Notes: a model not told the origin generated them from the sequence alone. A stretch of DNA of 64,000 nucleotides from Kitasatospora phosalacinea (GCF_000716545.1 NZ_JNWZ01000033.1:1-64000), one strand, 5' to 3'. Numbered from the stretch's first letter, positions 36,741-46,943 are shown. Program-made: numbers and translations.

Positions 36741-39700
36741 TCACTCGCCCTCCAGGTCGCCCTCCGTCTCCAGCAGCACCCGCCGCAGCTCGTCCAGCAG
36801 CGCCGCGTCCGGCTCCGCCCACAGGCCGCGCCCGGCGGCCTCCAGCAGGCGTTCGGCGATGCCGTGCAGGGCCCACGGGTTGGCCTCGGCGAAGAACTCG
36901 CGGTTGACCGGGTCGAGCACGTACTCCTCGGTCAGCTTCTCGTACATCCAGTCCGCCACCACGCCGGTGGTCGCGTCGTAGCCGAACAGGTAGTCCACGG
37001 TCGCGGCCATCTCGAACGCGCCCTTGTAGCCGTGCCGCCGCATCGCCTCCAGCCAGCGCGGGTTGACCACCCGGGCGCGGAAGACCCGGGCCGCCTCCTC
37101 GGTCAGCGTGCGGGTGCGCACCGTCTCCGGGCGGGTCGAGTCGCCGATGTACGCGGCCGGGGCGGCGCCGGTCAGCGCCCGCACGGTGGCCACCATGCCG
37201 CCGTGGTACTGGAAGTAGTCGTCCGAGTCGGCGATGTCGTGCTCGCGGGTGTCGGTGTTCTTCGCCGCCACCGTGATCCGCCGGTACGCGCTCTCCATCT
37301 CCTCGCGCGCGGGCCGCCCGTCCAGGCCGCGCCCGTACGCGTAGCCGCCCCACACCGTGTACACCTCGGCCAGGTCGGCGTCGGTGCGCCAGTCCCGGCT
37401 GTCGATCAGCTGGAGCAGGCCCGCGCCGTACGTGCCCGGGCGGGAGCCGAACACCCGGACGGTGGCCCGGCGTTCGTCGCCGTGCTCGGCCAGGTCGGCC
37501 TGCACGTGGGCCCGGACGAAGTTCTGCTCGGCGGGCTCCTCCTGGCGGGCGGCCAGGCGCACCGCGTCGTCCAGCAGGGCCACCACGTGCGGGAAGGCGT
37601 CCCGGAAGAAGCCCGAGATCCGCAGCGTCACGTCGATCCGCGGCCGGCCCAACTCGCTTGCCGGGATCGGCTCCAGGCCGGTCACCCGGCGCGAGGCGTC
37701 GTCCCACACCGGGCGCACGCCCAGCAGCGCCAGCGCCTCGGCGATGTCGTCGCCCGCGGTGCGCATCGCCGAGGTGCCCCAGAGCGAGAGGCCGACGGAG
37801 GGCGGGAACTCGCCGTCGTTGTCGGCCCGGTAGCGCTCCAGGAGCGAGGCGGCCAGGGCCTGGCCGGTCTCCCAGGCGAGGCGGGACGGGACGGCCTTCG
37901 GGTCCACCGAGTAGAAGTTGCGGCCGGTCGGCAGGACGTTGACCAGCCCGCGCAGCGGCGAGCCGGACGGGCCGGCCGGGACGAAACCGCCCCGCAGGGC
38001 GTGCAGCACCGCGTCCAACTCGTCGGTGGTGGCGGCCAGCCGGGGCACCAGCTGGGTCGCGGCGAAGGACAGCACGTCGGCGACGGCCGACGGCAGCCCC
38101 TCGGCGACCTTCGCGACGGCGGCCGGGTTCCAGTCCTCCGCCTCCATCGCCTCCACCAGCGCGCGGGCCCGGGCCTCCGCCGCGTCCGTCGCCCCCAGCG
38201 TGAGCGCCGCCTCGTCCAGGCCCAGCGCCTCGCGCAGGCCCGGCAGCGCGCTCACGCCGCCCCAGATCTGCCGCGCCCGCAGGATCGACAGCACGATGTT
38301 CACCCGGTCGGTGCCCGCCGGGGCCTGCCCCAGCACGTGCAGGCCGTCGCGGATCTGCGCGTCCTTCACCTCGCACAGCCAGCCGTCCACGTGCAGCAGG
38401 AAGTCGTCGAAGCCGTCGTCCTCCGGGCGCTCCGCCAGCCCCAGGTCGTGGTCCAGCTTCGCGGCCTGGATCAGCGTCCAGATCTGCGCCCGGATCGCCG
38501 GCAGCTTCGCCGGGTCCATCGCCGCGATGTTCGAGTGCTCGTCGAGGAGCTGCTCCAGCCGGGCGATGTCGCCGTAGGAGTCGGCGCGCGCCATCGGCGG
38601 CACCAAGTGGTCGACCAGCGTGGCGTGCGCCCGGCGCTTGGCCTGGGTGCCCTCGCCCGGGTCGTTGACCAGGAACGGGTAGACCAGCGGCAGGTCGCCG
38701 AGCGCCGCGTCCGGGCCGCACTCGGCGGACAGCGCCGCCGTCTTGCCCGGCAGCCACTCCAGGTTGCCGTGCTTGCCCAGGTGCACCACCGCGTGCGCGC
38801 CGAAACCGCCGTCCGCGCGGTCCGCCGCGATCCACCGGTACGCCGCCAGGTAGTGGTGGCTGGGCGGCAGGTCGGGGTCGTGGTAGATCGCCACCGGGTT
38901 CTCGCCGAACCCGCGCGGCGGCTGCACGAGGACCAGCAGGTTGCCGGAGCGGATCGCGGCCAGCACCAGGTCGCCGTCCGGGTTCCGCGAACGGTCCACG
39001 TACAGCTCGCCCGGCGCCGGGCCCCAGTGCTCCTCGACCCGCTCGCGCAGCGCCGCCGGCAGCGTGGCGTACCAGCGCCGGTAGTCGGCGGCCGGGATCC
39101 GCACCGGGTTGCGGGCCAACTGCTCCTCGGTCAGCCACGCCTGGTCGTAGCCGCCCGCCTCGATCAGCGCGTGGATCAGCGCGTCGCCCTCGTGGCCGCC
39201 CTCGGTGTCGGTGTGGAAGCCCGGCAGGCTGTCGCCCAGGTCCATGCCCTCCGCGCGGAGCCGCTCCAGCAGCCGGATCGCCGACGCCGGGGTGTCCAGG
39301 CCCACCGCGTTGCCCACCCGGGCGTGCTTGGTCGGGTACGCGGACAGCACCAGCGCGAGGCGGCGCTCGGCCGCCGGGGTGTGCCGCAGCCGGGCGTGCC
39401 GCACCGCGATGCCCGCGACCCGCGCCGCCCGCTCCGGGTCCGCCGCGTAGACCGTCAGCCCGTCCTCGTCGATCTCCTTGAACGAGAACGGGACGGTGAT
39501 CAGCCGCCCGTCGAACTCCGGCACCGCGACCTGCGTGGCCGTGTCCAGCGGGGAGAGCCCGTCGTCGCTGTCCTCCCAGCGGGCCCGCGACCAGGTCAGG
39601 CAGAGGGCCTGCAGGATCGGCCGGTCCAGCGCGGCCAGCGCGCCCGCGTCCCACGCCTCCTCGTCCCCGCCGGCCTGCGCGTCGGCCGGCCGGGTGCCGC

Positions 39701-40349
39701 CCGCCGCGAGCACCGTCGTCACGATCACGTCCGCCGCGCCCAGCTCCGCCAGCAGCTCCGGCTCGGCCCCGCGCAGCGACGCGCAGAAGTACGCCCGCGC
39801 CTGCGCGCCCTGGTCCTCGACGGCCCGGCACAGCGTCTCGACGAACGCCGTGTTGCCGCTCATGTGGTGCGCCCGGTAGTACAGCACCGCGACGGTCGGG
39901 CCCTGCGAGGTGCGCGCCTCGCGCTCCAGCGGGCCCCAGGCGGGCGCCGAGGCCGGGGGCGCGAAACCGTGCCCGGTCAGCAGCACCGTGTCCGACAGGA
40001 ACGCGCCCAGCTCCGCCAGGTTCGCCGGACCGCCGTGCGCCAGGTACGCGTGCGCCTCCGCCGCGATGCCCGCCGGAACGGTCGACAGCTCCATCAGCTG
40101 CGCGTCCGGCGCCTGCTCACCCGTCAGCACCACCACCGGCAGCGGACCGGCCAGCAGCGCGTCCAACCCCTCCTGCCAGGCCCGGCGCCCGCCCAGCAGC
40201 CGCACCACCACCAGCTCCACGCCGACCAGCAGCGCGGGCAGCTCCTCCGGCGACAGGCGCGCCGGGTTCGCCCAGCGGAACGGCACCGGGCCGCTCGCCG
40301 CCCGGGCGCTCAACAGGTCGGTGTCGGACGTCGACAGCAGCAGGATCAT
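36741..40349 (-). CDS. cobN: Cobaltochelatase large subunit CobN
   Basis: 1202 residues, normal for CobN. Signatures: LYYRAHHMSGNTAFV, YPTKHARVGNAVGLDTPAS, HLGKHGNLEWLPGKTAALS, DRVNIVLSILRARQIWGG, LPTGRNFYSVDP, WGTSAMRTAGDD and FEMAATVDYLFGYDATTG. It is the ATP-dependent large subunit that inserts cobalt into hydrogenobyrinic acid a,c-diamide. The small subunits are not in the window. The ATG at 40349 has GGGAGG upstream and overlaps the stop of a leader ORF (ATGA). Behind a cobalamin riboswitch, so B12 should repress it. Confidence 0.96.
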   Translation of the reverse strand: MILLLSTSDTDLLSARAASGPVPFRWANPARLSPEELPALLVGVELVVVRLLGGRRAWQEGLDALLAGPLPVVVLTGEQAPDAQLMELSTVPAGIAAEAHAYLAHGGPANLAELGAFLSDTVLLTGHGFAPPASAPAWGPLEREARTSQGPTVAVLYYRAHHMSGNTAFVETLCRAVEDQGAQARAYFCASLRGAEPELLAELGAADVIVTTVLAAGGTRPADAQAGGDEEAWDAGALAALDRPILQALCLTWSRARWEDSDDGLSPLDTATQVAVPEFDGRLITVPFSFKEIDEDGLTVYAADPERAARVAGIAVRHARLRHTPAAERRLALVLSAYPTKHARVGNAVGLDTPASAIRLLERLRAEGMDLGDSLPGFHTDTEGGHEGDALIHALIEAGGYDQAWLTEEQLARNPVRIPAADYRRWYATLPAALRERVEEHWGPAPGELYVDRSRNPDGDLVLAAIRSGNLLVLVQPPRGFGENPVAIYHDPDLPPSHHYLAAYRWIAADRADGGFGAHAVVHLGKHGNLEWLPGKTAALSAECGPDAALGDLPLVYPFLVNDPGEGTQAKRRAHATLVDHLVPPMARADSYGDIARLEQLLDEHSNIAAMDPAKLPAIRAQIWTLIQAAKLDHDLGLAERPEDDGFDDFLLHVDGWLCEVKDAQIRDGLHVLGQAPAGTDRVNIVLSILRARQIWGGVSALPGLREALGLDEAALTLGATDAAEARARALVEAMEAEDWNPAAVAKVAEGLPSAVADVLSFAATQLVPRLAATTDELDAVLHALRGGFVPAGPSGSPLRGLVNVLPTGRNFYSVDPKAVPSRLAWETGQALAASLLERYRADNDGEFPPSVGLSLWGTSAMRTAGDDIAEALALLGVRPVWDDASRRVTGLEPIPASELGRPRIDVTLRISGFFRDAFPHVVALLDDAVRLAARQEEPAEQNFVRAHVQADLAEHGDERRATVRVFGSRPGTYGAGLLQLIDSRDWRTDADLAEVYTVWGGYAYGRGLDGRPAREEMESAYRRITVAAKNTDTREHDIADSDDYFQYHGGMVATVRALTGAAPAAYIGDSTRPETVRTRTLTEEAARVFRARVVNPRWLEAMRRHGYKGAFEMAATVDYLFGYDATTGVVADWMYEKLTEEYVLDPVNREFFAEANPWALHGIAERLLEAAGRGLWAEPDAALLDELRRVLLETEGDLEGE

Positions 40350-40477
40350 GCGGAGGCCCTCCCGGGCGTCTCGGACAGCACGGGGCGCGCGGGGCACACG
40401 GGCAGGGCGGGGCGGACGGCACGGGACGGCCCGGCGACGGCGGGCACCCGCCGGAGCACGGACATGCGGCAGCGCAT
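40346..40477 (-). CDS. 43-residue leader ORF coupled to cobN
   Basis: ATG at 40477 with AGGAAGG 7 bases upstream; reads MRCRMSVLRRVPAVAGPSRA and ends GRASA, its TGA overlapping the cobN ATG. It sits between the riboswitch and cobN. The ribosome site follows a CGGGG/CCCCG hairpin (40492-40507). The product is Arg/Pro/Ala-rich with no recognised domain. The likely role is regulatory: the switch would control this start and coupling would carry the effect to cobN. Confidence 0.6.
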   Translation of the reverse strand: MRCRMSVLRRVPAVAGPSRAVRPALPVCPARPVLSETPGRASA

Positions 40478-40514
40478 GGAACAGCCTTCCTCGGGGTCCT
40501 CGCCCCGGGCGGTG

Positions 40515-40655
40515 GAGGACGGCCGGAGTTCCTGGCTCCCACGGCTCCGAGAGCCGCGGTCACAGTGGCGGGACCGCACCGGATTCGCACCGGACTTCCT
40601 CCGCTGTGCCGTCGCTGGCAGCGGACGCCCCGAGAGGCGCCCGGCAGCATCGTAC
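40515..40655 (-). ncRNA. Cobalamin riboswitch
   Basis: On the minus strand conserved pieces occur in order: GGAAGTCCGGTGCGAATCCG (about 40598-40579), CCCGCCACTGTGA (about 40574-40561, holding the GCCACTG element at 40569-40563) and the B12 box AGCCAGGAACTCC (40537-40525). Helices flank them, including GCGGCTCTCGGAGCCGTGG-like pairing at 40560-40540. Ends are approximate. It lies directly upstream of the leader ORF and cobN, so adenosylcobalamin should lower their expression. The hairpin at 40492-40507 next to the ribosome site could be the expression platform. Confidence 0.9.
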
Positions 40656-40807
40656 GGGGTGATCGGCCCCCCGGGGGAGTGTGAGCTGCGACGCTGACCG
40701 AAACCCGACCACCCCCGCCACCCGCACCGCCCTGAGCTGCGCAATCGCGCCCCCGGCCGGGGGCGGGTGTGACGCACGAGGCGGTGGCGCGCCCGGAGCC
40801 GATGGGT

Positions 40808-42034
40808 ATGCTCGCCGCCATGCCACCCACACCCGACGCCGCCCAGGCACCCTCCGTCGGGCCCGACCGAGGCCGCGCCGACGCCTGCCCCGGCGCGCTC
40901 CGCCTGCACCCGGCCGAGGACGGGCACCTCGCCCGACTCCGGCTGCCCGGAGGGCGGTTGACGCAGCGTCAGCTGATCGCCGTGGCCGATGCCGCCGACG
41001 CGCTCGGTGACGGCGAGGCCGAGATCACCTCGCGCGGCAACCTCCAGCTGCGCGGCCTCGACGGCCACTGCGCCGCCGACCTCGCCGAACGCCTGCGCGC
41101 CGTCGGCCTGTTGCCCTCCGACACGCACGAACGCGTCCGCAACATCGTCGCCTCCCCGCTCGCCGGCCTCGACGGACGCGGCGCCGACGGAGGCCGACTC
41201 ATGGGCTGGGTGCGGGAGTTGGACGAGTCGCTGTGTGCCGCGCCGTGGGCCGCCGCACTGTCCGGCAAGTTCCTGTTCGCCCTCGACGACGGCCGCGGCG
41301 ACGTCGCCGCACTCAACGCCGATGTGACCTTGATCGCAGTCGGCGGCGGCCGCGCCCTGCTCCGACTCGGCCGCGCCCGCCGCGCCACCGCCGTCGACGC
41401 ACCCGTACCCGCCGCGCTCGACGCCGCCCGGCGCTTCCTCGGCCTCGCCGCCGGACGCGCCTGGCACCCGCGCGAGATCCAGGACGAACTCCCCGAGGGC
41501 GACGTCCCGCTGCCCCCCTTCGCGGGCGAACAGCCCTTGCTGGGGCGGGTCGGCGACGGCCTCTCGGTCGGACTGCGCTTCGGCCGCGCGAGCAGCGCCC
41601 AGTGGCGGCTGCTCGCCGACACCCTCCCGGCGGGGCGGACCGCCCGGCTCACCCCCTGGCGCGGCGCCGTCCTGCCCGGCGCCGACCCCGCCCGGCTGCC
41701 GCGGCTGGCCGACGCCGGGCTGCGCACCACCCCCGGCGGCCCCTGGGAGGGCGTCACCGCCTGCACCGGCCTGCCCGGCTGCGGAAAGTCCCTCGCCGAC
41801 GTCCGCGCCCAGGCCGCCCGCGCCGTCGCCGACGCCCCCGCCGAAGGGCTGCCCGTCCACTGGTCCGGCTGCGCCCGCCGCTGCGGACACCCCGCCGGCC
41901 GCTGGGTCGACGTCCTGGCCACCGCGGCCGGACACCGCGTCACCGTCGACGGCACAGCCCGCGACACCGAAGAGAACCGGACGGCCGAGGCAGTCGCCGA
42001 AGCCCGCAACGCCCAATGGCGGAGGACCGAATGA
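40808..42034 (+). CDS. cobG: Precorrin-3B synthase CobG
   Basis: Nitrite/sulfite-reductase-like oxygenase for ring contraction. N-terminal ferredoxin-like half ([31 protein letters not shown]), and iron-sulfur cysteines in [12 protein letters not shown] and [13 protein letters not shown]. CobG marks the oxygen-dependent route. 408 residues. The ATG at 40808 lies 8 bases after GGAG; other starts at 40769, 40802 and 40820 are possible. Divergent from cobN, and first of a coupled cobG-cobH-cobIJ operon. I see no riboswitch on this strand. Confidence 0.92.
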   Translation: MLAAMPPTPDAAQAPSVGPDRGRADACPGALRLHPAEDGHLARLRLPGGRLTQRQLIAVADAADALGDGEAEITSRGNLQLRGLDGHCAADLAERLRAVGLLPSDTHERVRNIVASPLAGLDGRGADGGRLMGWVRELDESLCAAPWAAALSGKFLFALDDGRGDVAALNADVTLIAVGGGRALLRLGRARRATAVDAPVPAALDAARRFLGLAAGRAWHPREIQDELPEGDVPLPPFAGEQPLLGRVGDGLSVGLRFGRASSAQWRLLADTLPAGRTARLTPWRGAVLPGADPARLPRLADAGLRTTPGGPWEGVTACTGLPGCGKSLADVRAQAARAVADAPAEGLPVHWSGCARRCGHPAGRWVDVLATAAGHRVTVDGTARDTEENRTAEAVAEARNAQWRRTE

Positions 42035-42657
42035 TCGACTACGAGAAGGACGGCGCGGCCATCTACCGCCAGTCCTTCGCCACCATCCGGGCCGAGGCGA
42101 ACCTCGCCCACCTGCCCGCCGACGTCGCCCGGGTCGCCGTCCGGATGATCCACGCCTGCGGCATGACCGACCTGGTCGACGACCTGCTCTGGTCGCCGAA
42201 CGCCGTCGCCGACGCCCGCCGCGCCCTGCTGGCCGGGGCGCCGATCCTGTGCGACGTCAACATGGTCGCCAGCGGCGTGACCCGCAAGCGGCTGCCCGCC
42301 GACAACGAGGTGGTCTGCACCCTCACCGACCCCGCCGTCCCCGAACTCGCCCGCGCCATGGGCACCACCCGCAGCGCCGCCGCGATGGAACTCTGGCTGC
42401 CCCGCCTCGAAGGCGCCGTCGTCGCCGTCGGCAACGCGCCCACCTCGCTGTTCCGCCTGCTGGAGATGGTCGAGGCCGGCGCGCCCCGCCCCGCCGCCGT
42501 CATCGGCGTCCCCGTCGGCTTCATCGGCGCCGCCGAATCCAAGCAGGCCCTCGCCGACCACCCCTCCGCCCTGGAACACCTGGTCGTCCGGGGCCGCCGA
42601 GGCGGCAGCGCCATAGCCGCCGCCGCCATCAACGCGATTGCGAGCGAAGAAGAATGA
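42031..42657 (+). CDS. cobH: Precorrin-8X methylmutase CobH
   Basis: 208 residues. [18 protein letters not shown] contains the active-site His for the C11-to-C12 methyl shift giving hydrogenobyrinic acid. [15 protein letters not shown] and [17 protein letters not shown] are family signatures. ATG overlaps the cobG stop (ATGA) after GGAGG; its own TGA overlaps the cobIJ ATG. Confidence 0.96.
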   Translation: MIDYEKDGAAIYRQSFATIRAEANLAHLPADVARVAVRMIHACGMTDLVDDLLWSPNAVADARRALLAGAPILCDVNMVASGVTRKRLPADNEVVCTLTDPAVPELARAMGTTRSAAAMELWLPRLEGAVVAVGNAPTSLFRLLEMVEAGAPRPAAVIGVPVGFIGAAESKQALADHPSALEHLVVRGRRGGSAIAAAAINAIASEEE

Positions 42658-44210
42658 CGGACAGTCAGCGGACCGGAAGGCTGTACGGCGTCGGCGTCGG
42701 ACCGGGCGACCCGTCGCTGGTCACCGTGCGCGCCGCCGAACTCATCGGCAAGGCCGACGTCGTCGCCTACCACTGCGCCCGGCACGGCCGCTCCAACGCC
42801 CGGGCCATCGCCGAACGGTACCTGACCGGCAGCCAGGTCGAGGAGCGGCTGATGTACCCGGTCACCGTGGAGACCACCGACCACCCCGGCGGCTACCGCG
42901 GCGCCCTCGACGACTTCTACCGGGAAGCCGCCGAACGGCTCGCCGCGCACCTCGACGCCGGGCGCGACGTCGTCGTCCTCGCCGAGGGCGACCCGCTGTT
43001 CTACGGCTCCTACCAGCACATGCACAAGCGGCTCGCGCACCGCTACCCCACCGAGGTCGTCCCCGGCGTCACCTCGATCAGCGCCGCCGCCGCCCGCCTG
43101 GGCACCCCGCTGGTCGAGGCCGAGGAGATCCTCACGATCATCCCCGGCACCCTCCCCGAGGAGGAGATCGCCGCCCGGCTCGCCGCCACCGACTCCGCCG
43201 TCGTCATGAAGCTCGGCCGCACCTTCCCCGCCGTCCGCCGCGCCCTGGAGCGCACCGGCCGCCTGGACGACGCCCGGTACGTGGAGCGCGCCACCATGGA
43301 CGGCGAACGCACCGGGCGGCTCGCCGAGATCGACCCGGAGAGCGTCCCGTACTTCTCCGTCGCCGTGCTGCCCAGCAAGGTCGCCGCGCTCGACTCCGCC
43401 GGACGGCCCTTCGAAGCCCTGGACGCCCCGGCGGAAGGGGCGGCCGAACAGGCCGGCGAGGCCGGCGAGGTCGTCGTGGTCGGCACCGGGCCCGCCGGGC
43501 CGCTGTGGCTCACCCCCGAGGCGCGCGGCGCCCTCGCGGGCGCCACCGACCTGGTCGGCTACACCACCTACCTGGACCGGGTGCCGGTGCGCGCCGGGCA
43601 GGTCCGGCACGGCTCCGACAACAAGGTCGAGGGCGTCCGGGCCGAATTCGCCCTGGAACTGGCCCGCCGCGGCCGCCGCGTCGCGGTGGTCTCCTCCGGC
43701 GACCCGGGCGTCTTCGCGATGGCCACCGCCGTCCTCGAAGCCGCCTGCGAGGACCCCTACCGGGACGTGCCCGTCCGCGTCCTGCCCGGCATGACGGCCG
43801 CGCACGCCGCCGCCTCCCGGGCCGGCGCGCCGCTCGGCCACGACTACGCGGTGATCTCGCTCTCCGACCGGCTCAAGCCCTGGGAGGTGATCGCCCGCCG
43901 GCTGCGCGCCGCCGCCGAAGCCGACCTGGTGCTCGCGCTCTACAATCCCGGCTCCAAGTCCCGCACCACGCAGGTCGCCTCGGCCCGCGACCTGCTGCTG
44001 GAGCACCGCGCCCCGGAGACCCCGGTGGTGATGGCCCGGGACGTCGGCGGCCCCACCGAACGGGTGCGCACCGTCGCGCTCGCCGAACTCGACCCGGCCG
44101 AGGTCGACATGCGGACCCTGCTGCTGGTCGGCTCCACCCGGACCCGGTGGGCGCGGCGCGGCGGCGGTGCCGAAGTGGTGTGGACGCCGCGCCACTACCC
44201 CGAGGCGTAG
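42654..44210 (+). CDS. cobIJ: Bifunctional precorrin-2 C20- / precorrin-3B C17-methyltransferase CobIJ
   Basis: 518 residues, two fused SAM-dependent corrin methyltransferases. CobI half 1-260: [48 protein letters not shown]. CobJ half 275-515: [60 protein letters not shown] and YNPGSKSR. The halves are separated by an Ala/Glu-rich linker. It methylates C20, then C17 with CobG providing precorrin-3B between. Coupled to cobH. Confidence 0.95.
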   Translation: MTDSQRTGRLYGVGVGPGDPSLVTVRAAELIGKADVVAYHCARHGRSNARAIAERYLTGSQVEERLMYPVTVETTDHPGGYRGALDDFYREAAERLAAHLDAGRDVVVLAEGDPLFYGSYQHMHKRLAHRYPTEVVPGVTSISAAAARLGTPLVEAEEILTIIPGTLPEEEIAARLAATDSAVVMKLGRTFPAVRRALERTGRLDDARYVERATMDGERTGRLAEIDPESVPYFSVAVLPSKVAALDSAGRPFEALDAPAEGAAEQAGEAGEVVVVGTGPAGPLWLTPEARGALAGATDLVGYTTYLDRVPVRAGQVRHGSDNKVEGVRAEFALELARRGRRVAVVSSGDPGVFAMATAVLEAACEDPYRDVPVRVLPGMTAAHAAASRAGAPLGHDYAVISLSDRLKPWEVIARRLRAAAEADLVLALYNPGSKSRTTQVASARDLLLEHRAPETPVVMARDVGGPTERVRTVALAELDPAEVDMRTLLLVGSTRTRWARRGGGAEVVWTPRHYPEA

Positions 44211-44219
44211 CGGGCGGAT

Positions 44220-44233
44220 CGACGGTGCGTCAG
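44220..44233. promoter_or_regulatory. Palindromic element at the cobK 3' end
   Basis: CGACGGTGCGTCAG includes the cobK stop codon (44230-44232). Thirteen bases are identical to the site at the IclR gene end, 47503-47515. It lies in the 19-bp gap between convergent cobIJ and cobK. Possibly an end-of-gene signal or repeat family. Confidence 0.5.
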
Positions 44234-44970
44234 CCCGCCAGCCGCCTGACCCAGTCGGCCGCCCCGGCGACGTCCGGGGCGGTGCGCACCCCCGCCGGGG
44301 CGGCCGGGCGCTCCACCACCACCACGGACAGGCCCAGTTCGCGGGCGGCGGTCAGCTTGGGGGCGGTGGCGGCGCTGCCGCTGTCCTTGGTCACCAGCAC
44401 CTCGATCCGGTGGGCGCGCAGCAGCGCGCGCTCCCCGTCCAGGGTGAACGGGCCGCGCTCCAGCAGCACTTCGGTGCGCGCGGGCATCGGCGGCACCGGC
44501 GCTTCGACCGAACGGGCCAGGAAGGACAGGCCGTCCAGGTGCGCGAAGGCGGCGATGCCCTGGCGCCCGGTGGTCAGGAACACCCGGGTGCCGAGCGCGG
44601 GCAGCGCCTGCGCCGCCGCCGCCAGGTTCGCCACCCGGTGCCAGCGGTCCCCGTCCTGCGGGGCCCAACTCGGGCGGCGCAGCGCCAGCAGCGGGGTGCC
44701 GGTGTCGGCGGCGGCCAGCGCCGCGTTGCGGCTGATCCGCTCGGCGAACGGGTGGGTGGCGTCCAGCAGCGCGTCCACCCCGTGGGCGCGCAGCCAGTCG
44801 GCCAGGCCCGCCGGACCGCCGAAACCGCCGATCCGGACCTCCCCGGCGGGCAGCCTCGGCTGCGCCACCCGCCCGGCCAGCGAACTGGTCACCCGCAGCG
44901 CCGGATCGGCCGCCAGCACGTCCGCCAGCCGGCGGGCCTCGCTGGTGCCGCCGAGGATCAGGACGTGCAT
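44230..44970 (-). CDS. cobK: Precorrin-6A reductase CobK
   Basis: 246 residues. N-terminal MHVLILGGTSEARRLADVLA, ALLDATHPFAERISRNAA and VFLTTGRQGIAAFAHL are diagnostic. It reduces precorrin-6A to dihydro-precorrin-6A with NADPH. Monocistronic on the minus strand, convergent with cobIJ and divergent from cbiD across a G-rich repeat. Confidence 0.95.
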   Translation of the reverse strand: MHVLILGGTSEARRLADVLAADPALRVTSSLAGRVAQPRLPAGEVRIGGFGGPAGLADWLRAHGVDALLDATHPFAERISRNAALAAADTGTPLLALRRPSWAPQDGDRWHRVANLAAAAQALPALGTRVFLTTGRQGIAAFAHLDGLSFLARSVEAPVPPMPARTEVLLERGPFTLDGERALLRAHRIEVLVTKDSGSAATAPKLTAARELGLSVVVVERPAAPAGVRTAPDVAGAADWVRRLAG

Positions 44971-45035
44971 GCGGACTCCCGGGCCGGTGCGATCAGGACA
45001 CACCACCCTAACCGGGGGCTCGGCGCGGCCCGCGT

Positions 45036-45080
45036 GGGACGGTGGGGGAGTGGGGGAGTGGGGGAGTGGGACGGTGGGGA
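45036..45080 (+). repeat. G-rich tandem repeat between cobK and cbiD
   Basis: GGGGGAGT occurs three times in a row (about 45053-45077), flanked on both sides by GTGGGACGGTGGGG. Runs of five Gs at regular spacing on the plus strand could form a G-quadruplex in the shared promoter region of cobK and cbiD. Confidence 0.8.
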
Positions 45081-45123
45081 CGACGAGCCGGTGGGAACAG
45101 CGAGGAGAGCGGCGGGATGAGCG

Positions 45124-46266
45124 GTGAGTGACGAGGCACCGGGCGCGCAGGCGCCGAGCGGCGGGCGGCGGGGGCAGTTGCGCAGCAGCGGGCTGCGGCC
45201 CGGCTGGACGACGGGCGCGTGCGCGACGGCCGCGACCAAGGCCGCGTACACGGCGCTGCTCGGCGGGGGGTTCCCCGACCCGGTGGTGATCACGCTGCCG
45301 AAGGGCGAGCGTCCCGCGTTCGCGCTGGCCGTGGAGGAGTGGGCGCCCGGCCGGGCCAGCGCCGGGGTGGTCAAGGACGCGGGCGACGACCCGGACGTGA
45401 CGCACGGCGCCCTGGTGCGCTCCACCGTGCGGCCGGGCCCGCCGGGCAGCGGCGTGGTGTTCCGGGCCGGCCCCGGCGTGGGGACGGTCACCAAGCCGGG
45501 CCTGCCGCTGGCGGTCGGCGAGCCGGCCGTCAACCCGGTGCCCCGGCAGCTGATGCGCGAGGCGATCGCCGAAGTGGCCCGGGAGTTCGGGGCGTCCGGC
45601 GACGTGGAGGTGGAACTGTCCGTCGACCACGGCGAGGAGATCGCCCGGCACACCTGGAACCCGCGGCTGGGCATCCTCGGCGGCCTGTCCATCCTCGGTA
45701 CCACCGGCATCGTCGTCCCGTACTCCTGCTCGGCGTGGATCGACTCGATCCGGCGCGGCATCGACGTGGCCCGCGCCGCCGGTCGCACCCACGTCGCGGG
45801 CGCGACCGGATCCACCTCCGAGAAGGTGGTGGTCGCCGAGTACGGCCTGCCCGAGGACGCGCTGCTCGACATGGGCGACTTCGCCGGCGCCGTCCTCAAG
45901 TACCTGCGCCGGCACCCGGTTCCGCGCCTGACCGTCTGCGGCGGCTTCGCCAAGCTCTCCAAGCTGGCCGCCGGCCACCTCGACCTGCACTCCGGCCGCT
46001 CCCAGGTCGACAAGGCCCGACTCGCCGCGCTGGCGAGGGAGGCCGGTGCCGACGAGGAGCTCGTCGCCGGGGTCGCCGCCGCCAACACCGCGCTGGAAGC
46101 GGTGCAGTCGTGCGCGGCGGCGGGCGTCCCGCTCGGTGACCTGGTGGCCGAAGGCGCCCGTGCCACCGCGCTCGGGGTGCTGCTCGGCGCCCCCGTCACC
46201 GTCGACGTGATCTGCATCGACCGCGCGGGCACGATCGTCGGCCGGGCCGCCCCGAAGGGCCCCTGA
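45124..46266 (+). CDS. cbiD: Cobalt-precorrin-5B C1-methyltransferase CbiD
   Basis: 380 residues. LRPGWTTGACATAATKAAY, LGTTGIVVPYSCSAWIDSIR, VAGATGSTSEKVV and VCGGFAKLSKLAAGHLDLHS are diagnostic of CbiD. CbiD belongs to the anaerobic route; here it stands beside aerobic CobG and CobN and probably replaces CobF for C1 methylation. GTG at 45124; the start follows GGGATGAGC. Confidence 0.95.
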   Translation: MSDEAPGAQAPSGGRRGQLRSSGLRPGWTTGACATAATKAAYTALLGGGFPDPVVITLPKGERPAFALAVEEWAPGRASAGVVKDAGDDPDVTHGALVRSTVRPGPPGSGVVFRAGPGVGTVTKPGLPLAVGEPAVNPVPRQLMREAIAEVAREFGASGDVEVELSVDHGEEIARHTWNPRLGILGGLSILGTTGIVVPYSCSAWIDSIRRGIDVARAAGRTHVAGATGSTSEKVVVAEYGLPEDALLDMGDFAGAVLKYLRRHPVPRLTVCGGFAKLSKLAAGHLDLHSGRSQVDKARLAALAREAGADEELVAGVAAANTALEAVQSCAAAGVPLGDLVAEGARATALGVLLGAPVTVDVICIDRAGTIVGRAAPKGP

Positions 46267-46292
46267 CGGGACGGCGCGGTCCGCGGCCGGTA

Positions 46293-46943
46293 CTACGCCC
46301 CCGGGCCCTCCTGGTACTCGAGCCTGGGCCGGTCGCCCGGCCGGGGGCCGCCGTCGGGCGGGTAGATCGTGCTCGTGGCGATGTCGATCGCCGCCGACGT
46401 GATGTTGTACCAGTCGATCGAGTCGCCGGGTTCGAGCATGACGGCGTTGCTCGTGTTCCCCTGCGCGTCGATGCCCACCAGCAGGACCGGGACGTTGCCG
46501 GTGTTGGTCGCGTGGCGCACGCTGACGGTGTTGAGGCGCATCCACCCGACCACGGGGGGCGTGACGGCCTTGACCGGGGCGGCGGGGGCCGCGCCGGTCT
46601 CGGCGGGGGAGCCGCCCGGGCCCGGGTCGACCACGCGGACGGTCCGCCGCTGCGTGATCGGGCCGGTGGTCGGGCCGTCGGGCACCGACCGCCCCCGGCC
46701 GGAGGACGTCCGCACCACCGTCATGGTGTTCGGCGGTCCGACCACGACCCCGGCCCGGGGGTCGTAGGTGTACCCGTCGGGGATGGCCGCGCCGAGGCGC
46801 GGTTCGTAGTGGTAGCCCGACTCGACCCGGACCGCCCCCTCGGTGAGGGGCCGGCAGCTGTCGTGCCAGGCGAACCGCCGGTGCAGCACCCGGTCGTTCG
46901 ACTTCTCGGCCTTCTGCATGATCATCTGTCGCTGTTCGCACAT
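46293..46943 (-). CDS. Hypothetical protein, beta-rich C-terminal half
   Basis: 216 residues, no family recognised. The N-terminus is charged with two cysteines (MCEQRQMIMQKAEKSNDRV, then WHDSCRPL). A middle region is rich in Pro, Gly and Thr. The last 80 residues look like a beta-sandwich (MRLNTVSVRHATNTGNVPVL, LEPGDSIDWYNITSAAIDIA). No signal peptide or membrane segment. ATG with GGGAG 7 bases upstream. Isolated between cbiD and ridA; third-base GC is normal, so it looks genuine. Confidence 0.6.
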   Translation of the reverse strand: MCEQRQMIMQKAEKSNDRVLHRRFAWHDSCRPLTEGAVRVESGYHYEPRLGAAIPDGYTYDPRAGVVVGPPNTMTVVRTSSGRGRSVPDGPTTGPITQRRTVRVVDPGPGGSPAETGAAPAAPVKAVTPPVVGWMRLNTVSVRHATNTGNVPVLLVGIDAQGNTSNAVMLEPGDSIDWYNITSAAIDIATSTIYPPDGGPRPGDRPRLEYQEGPGA

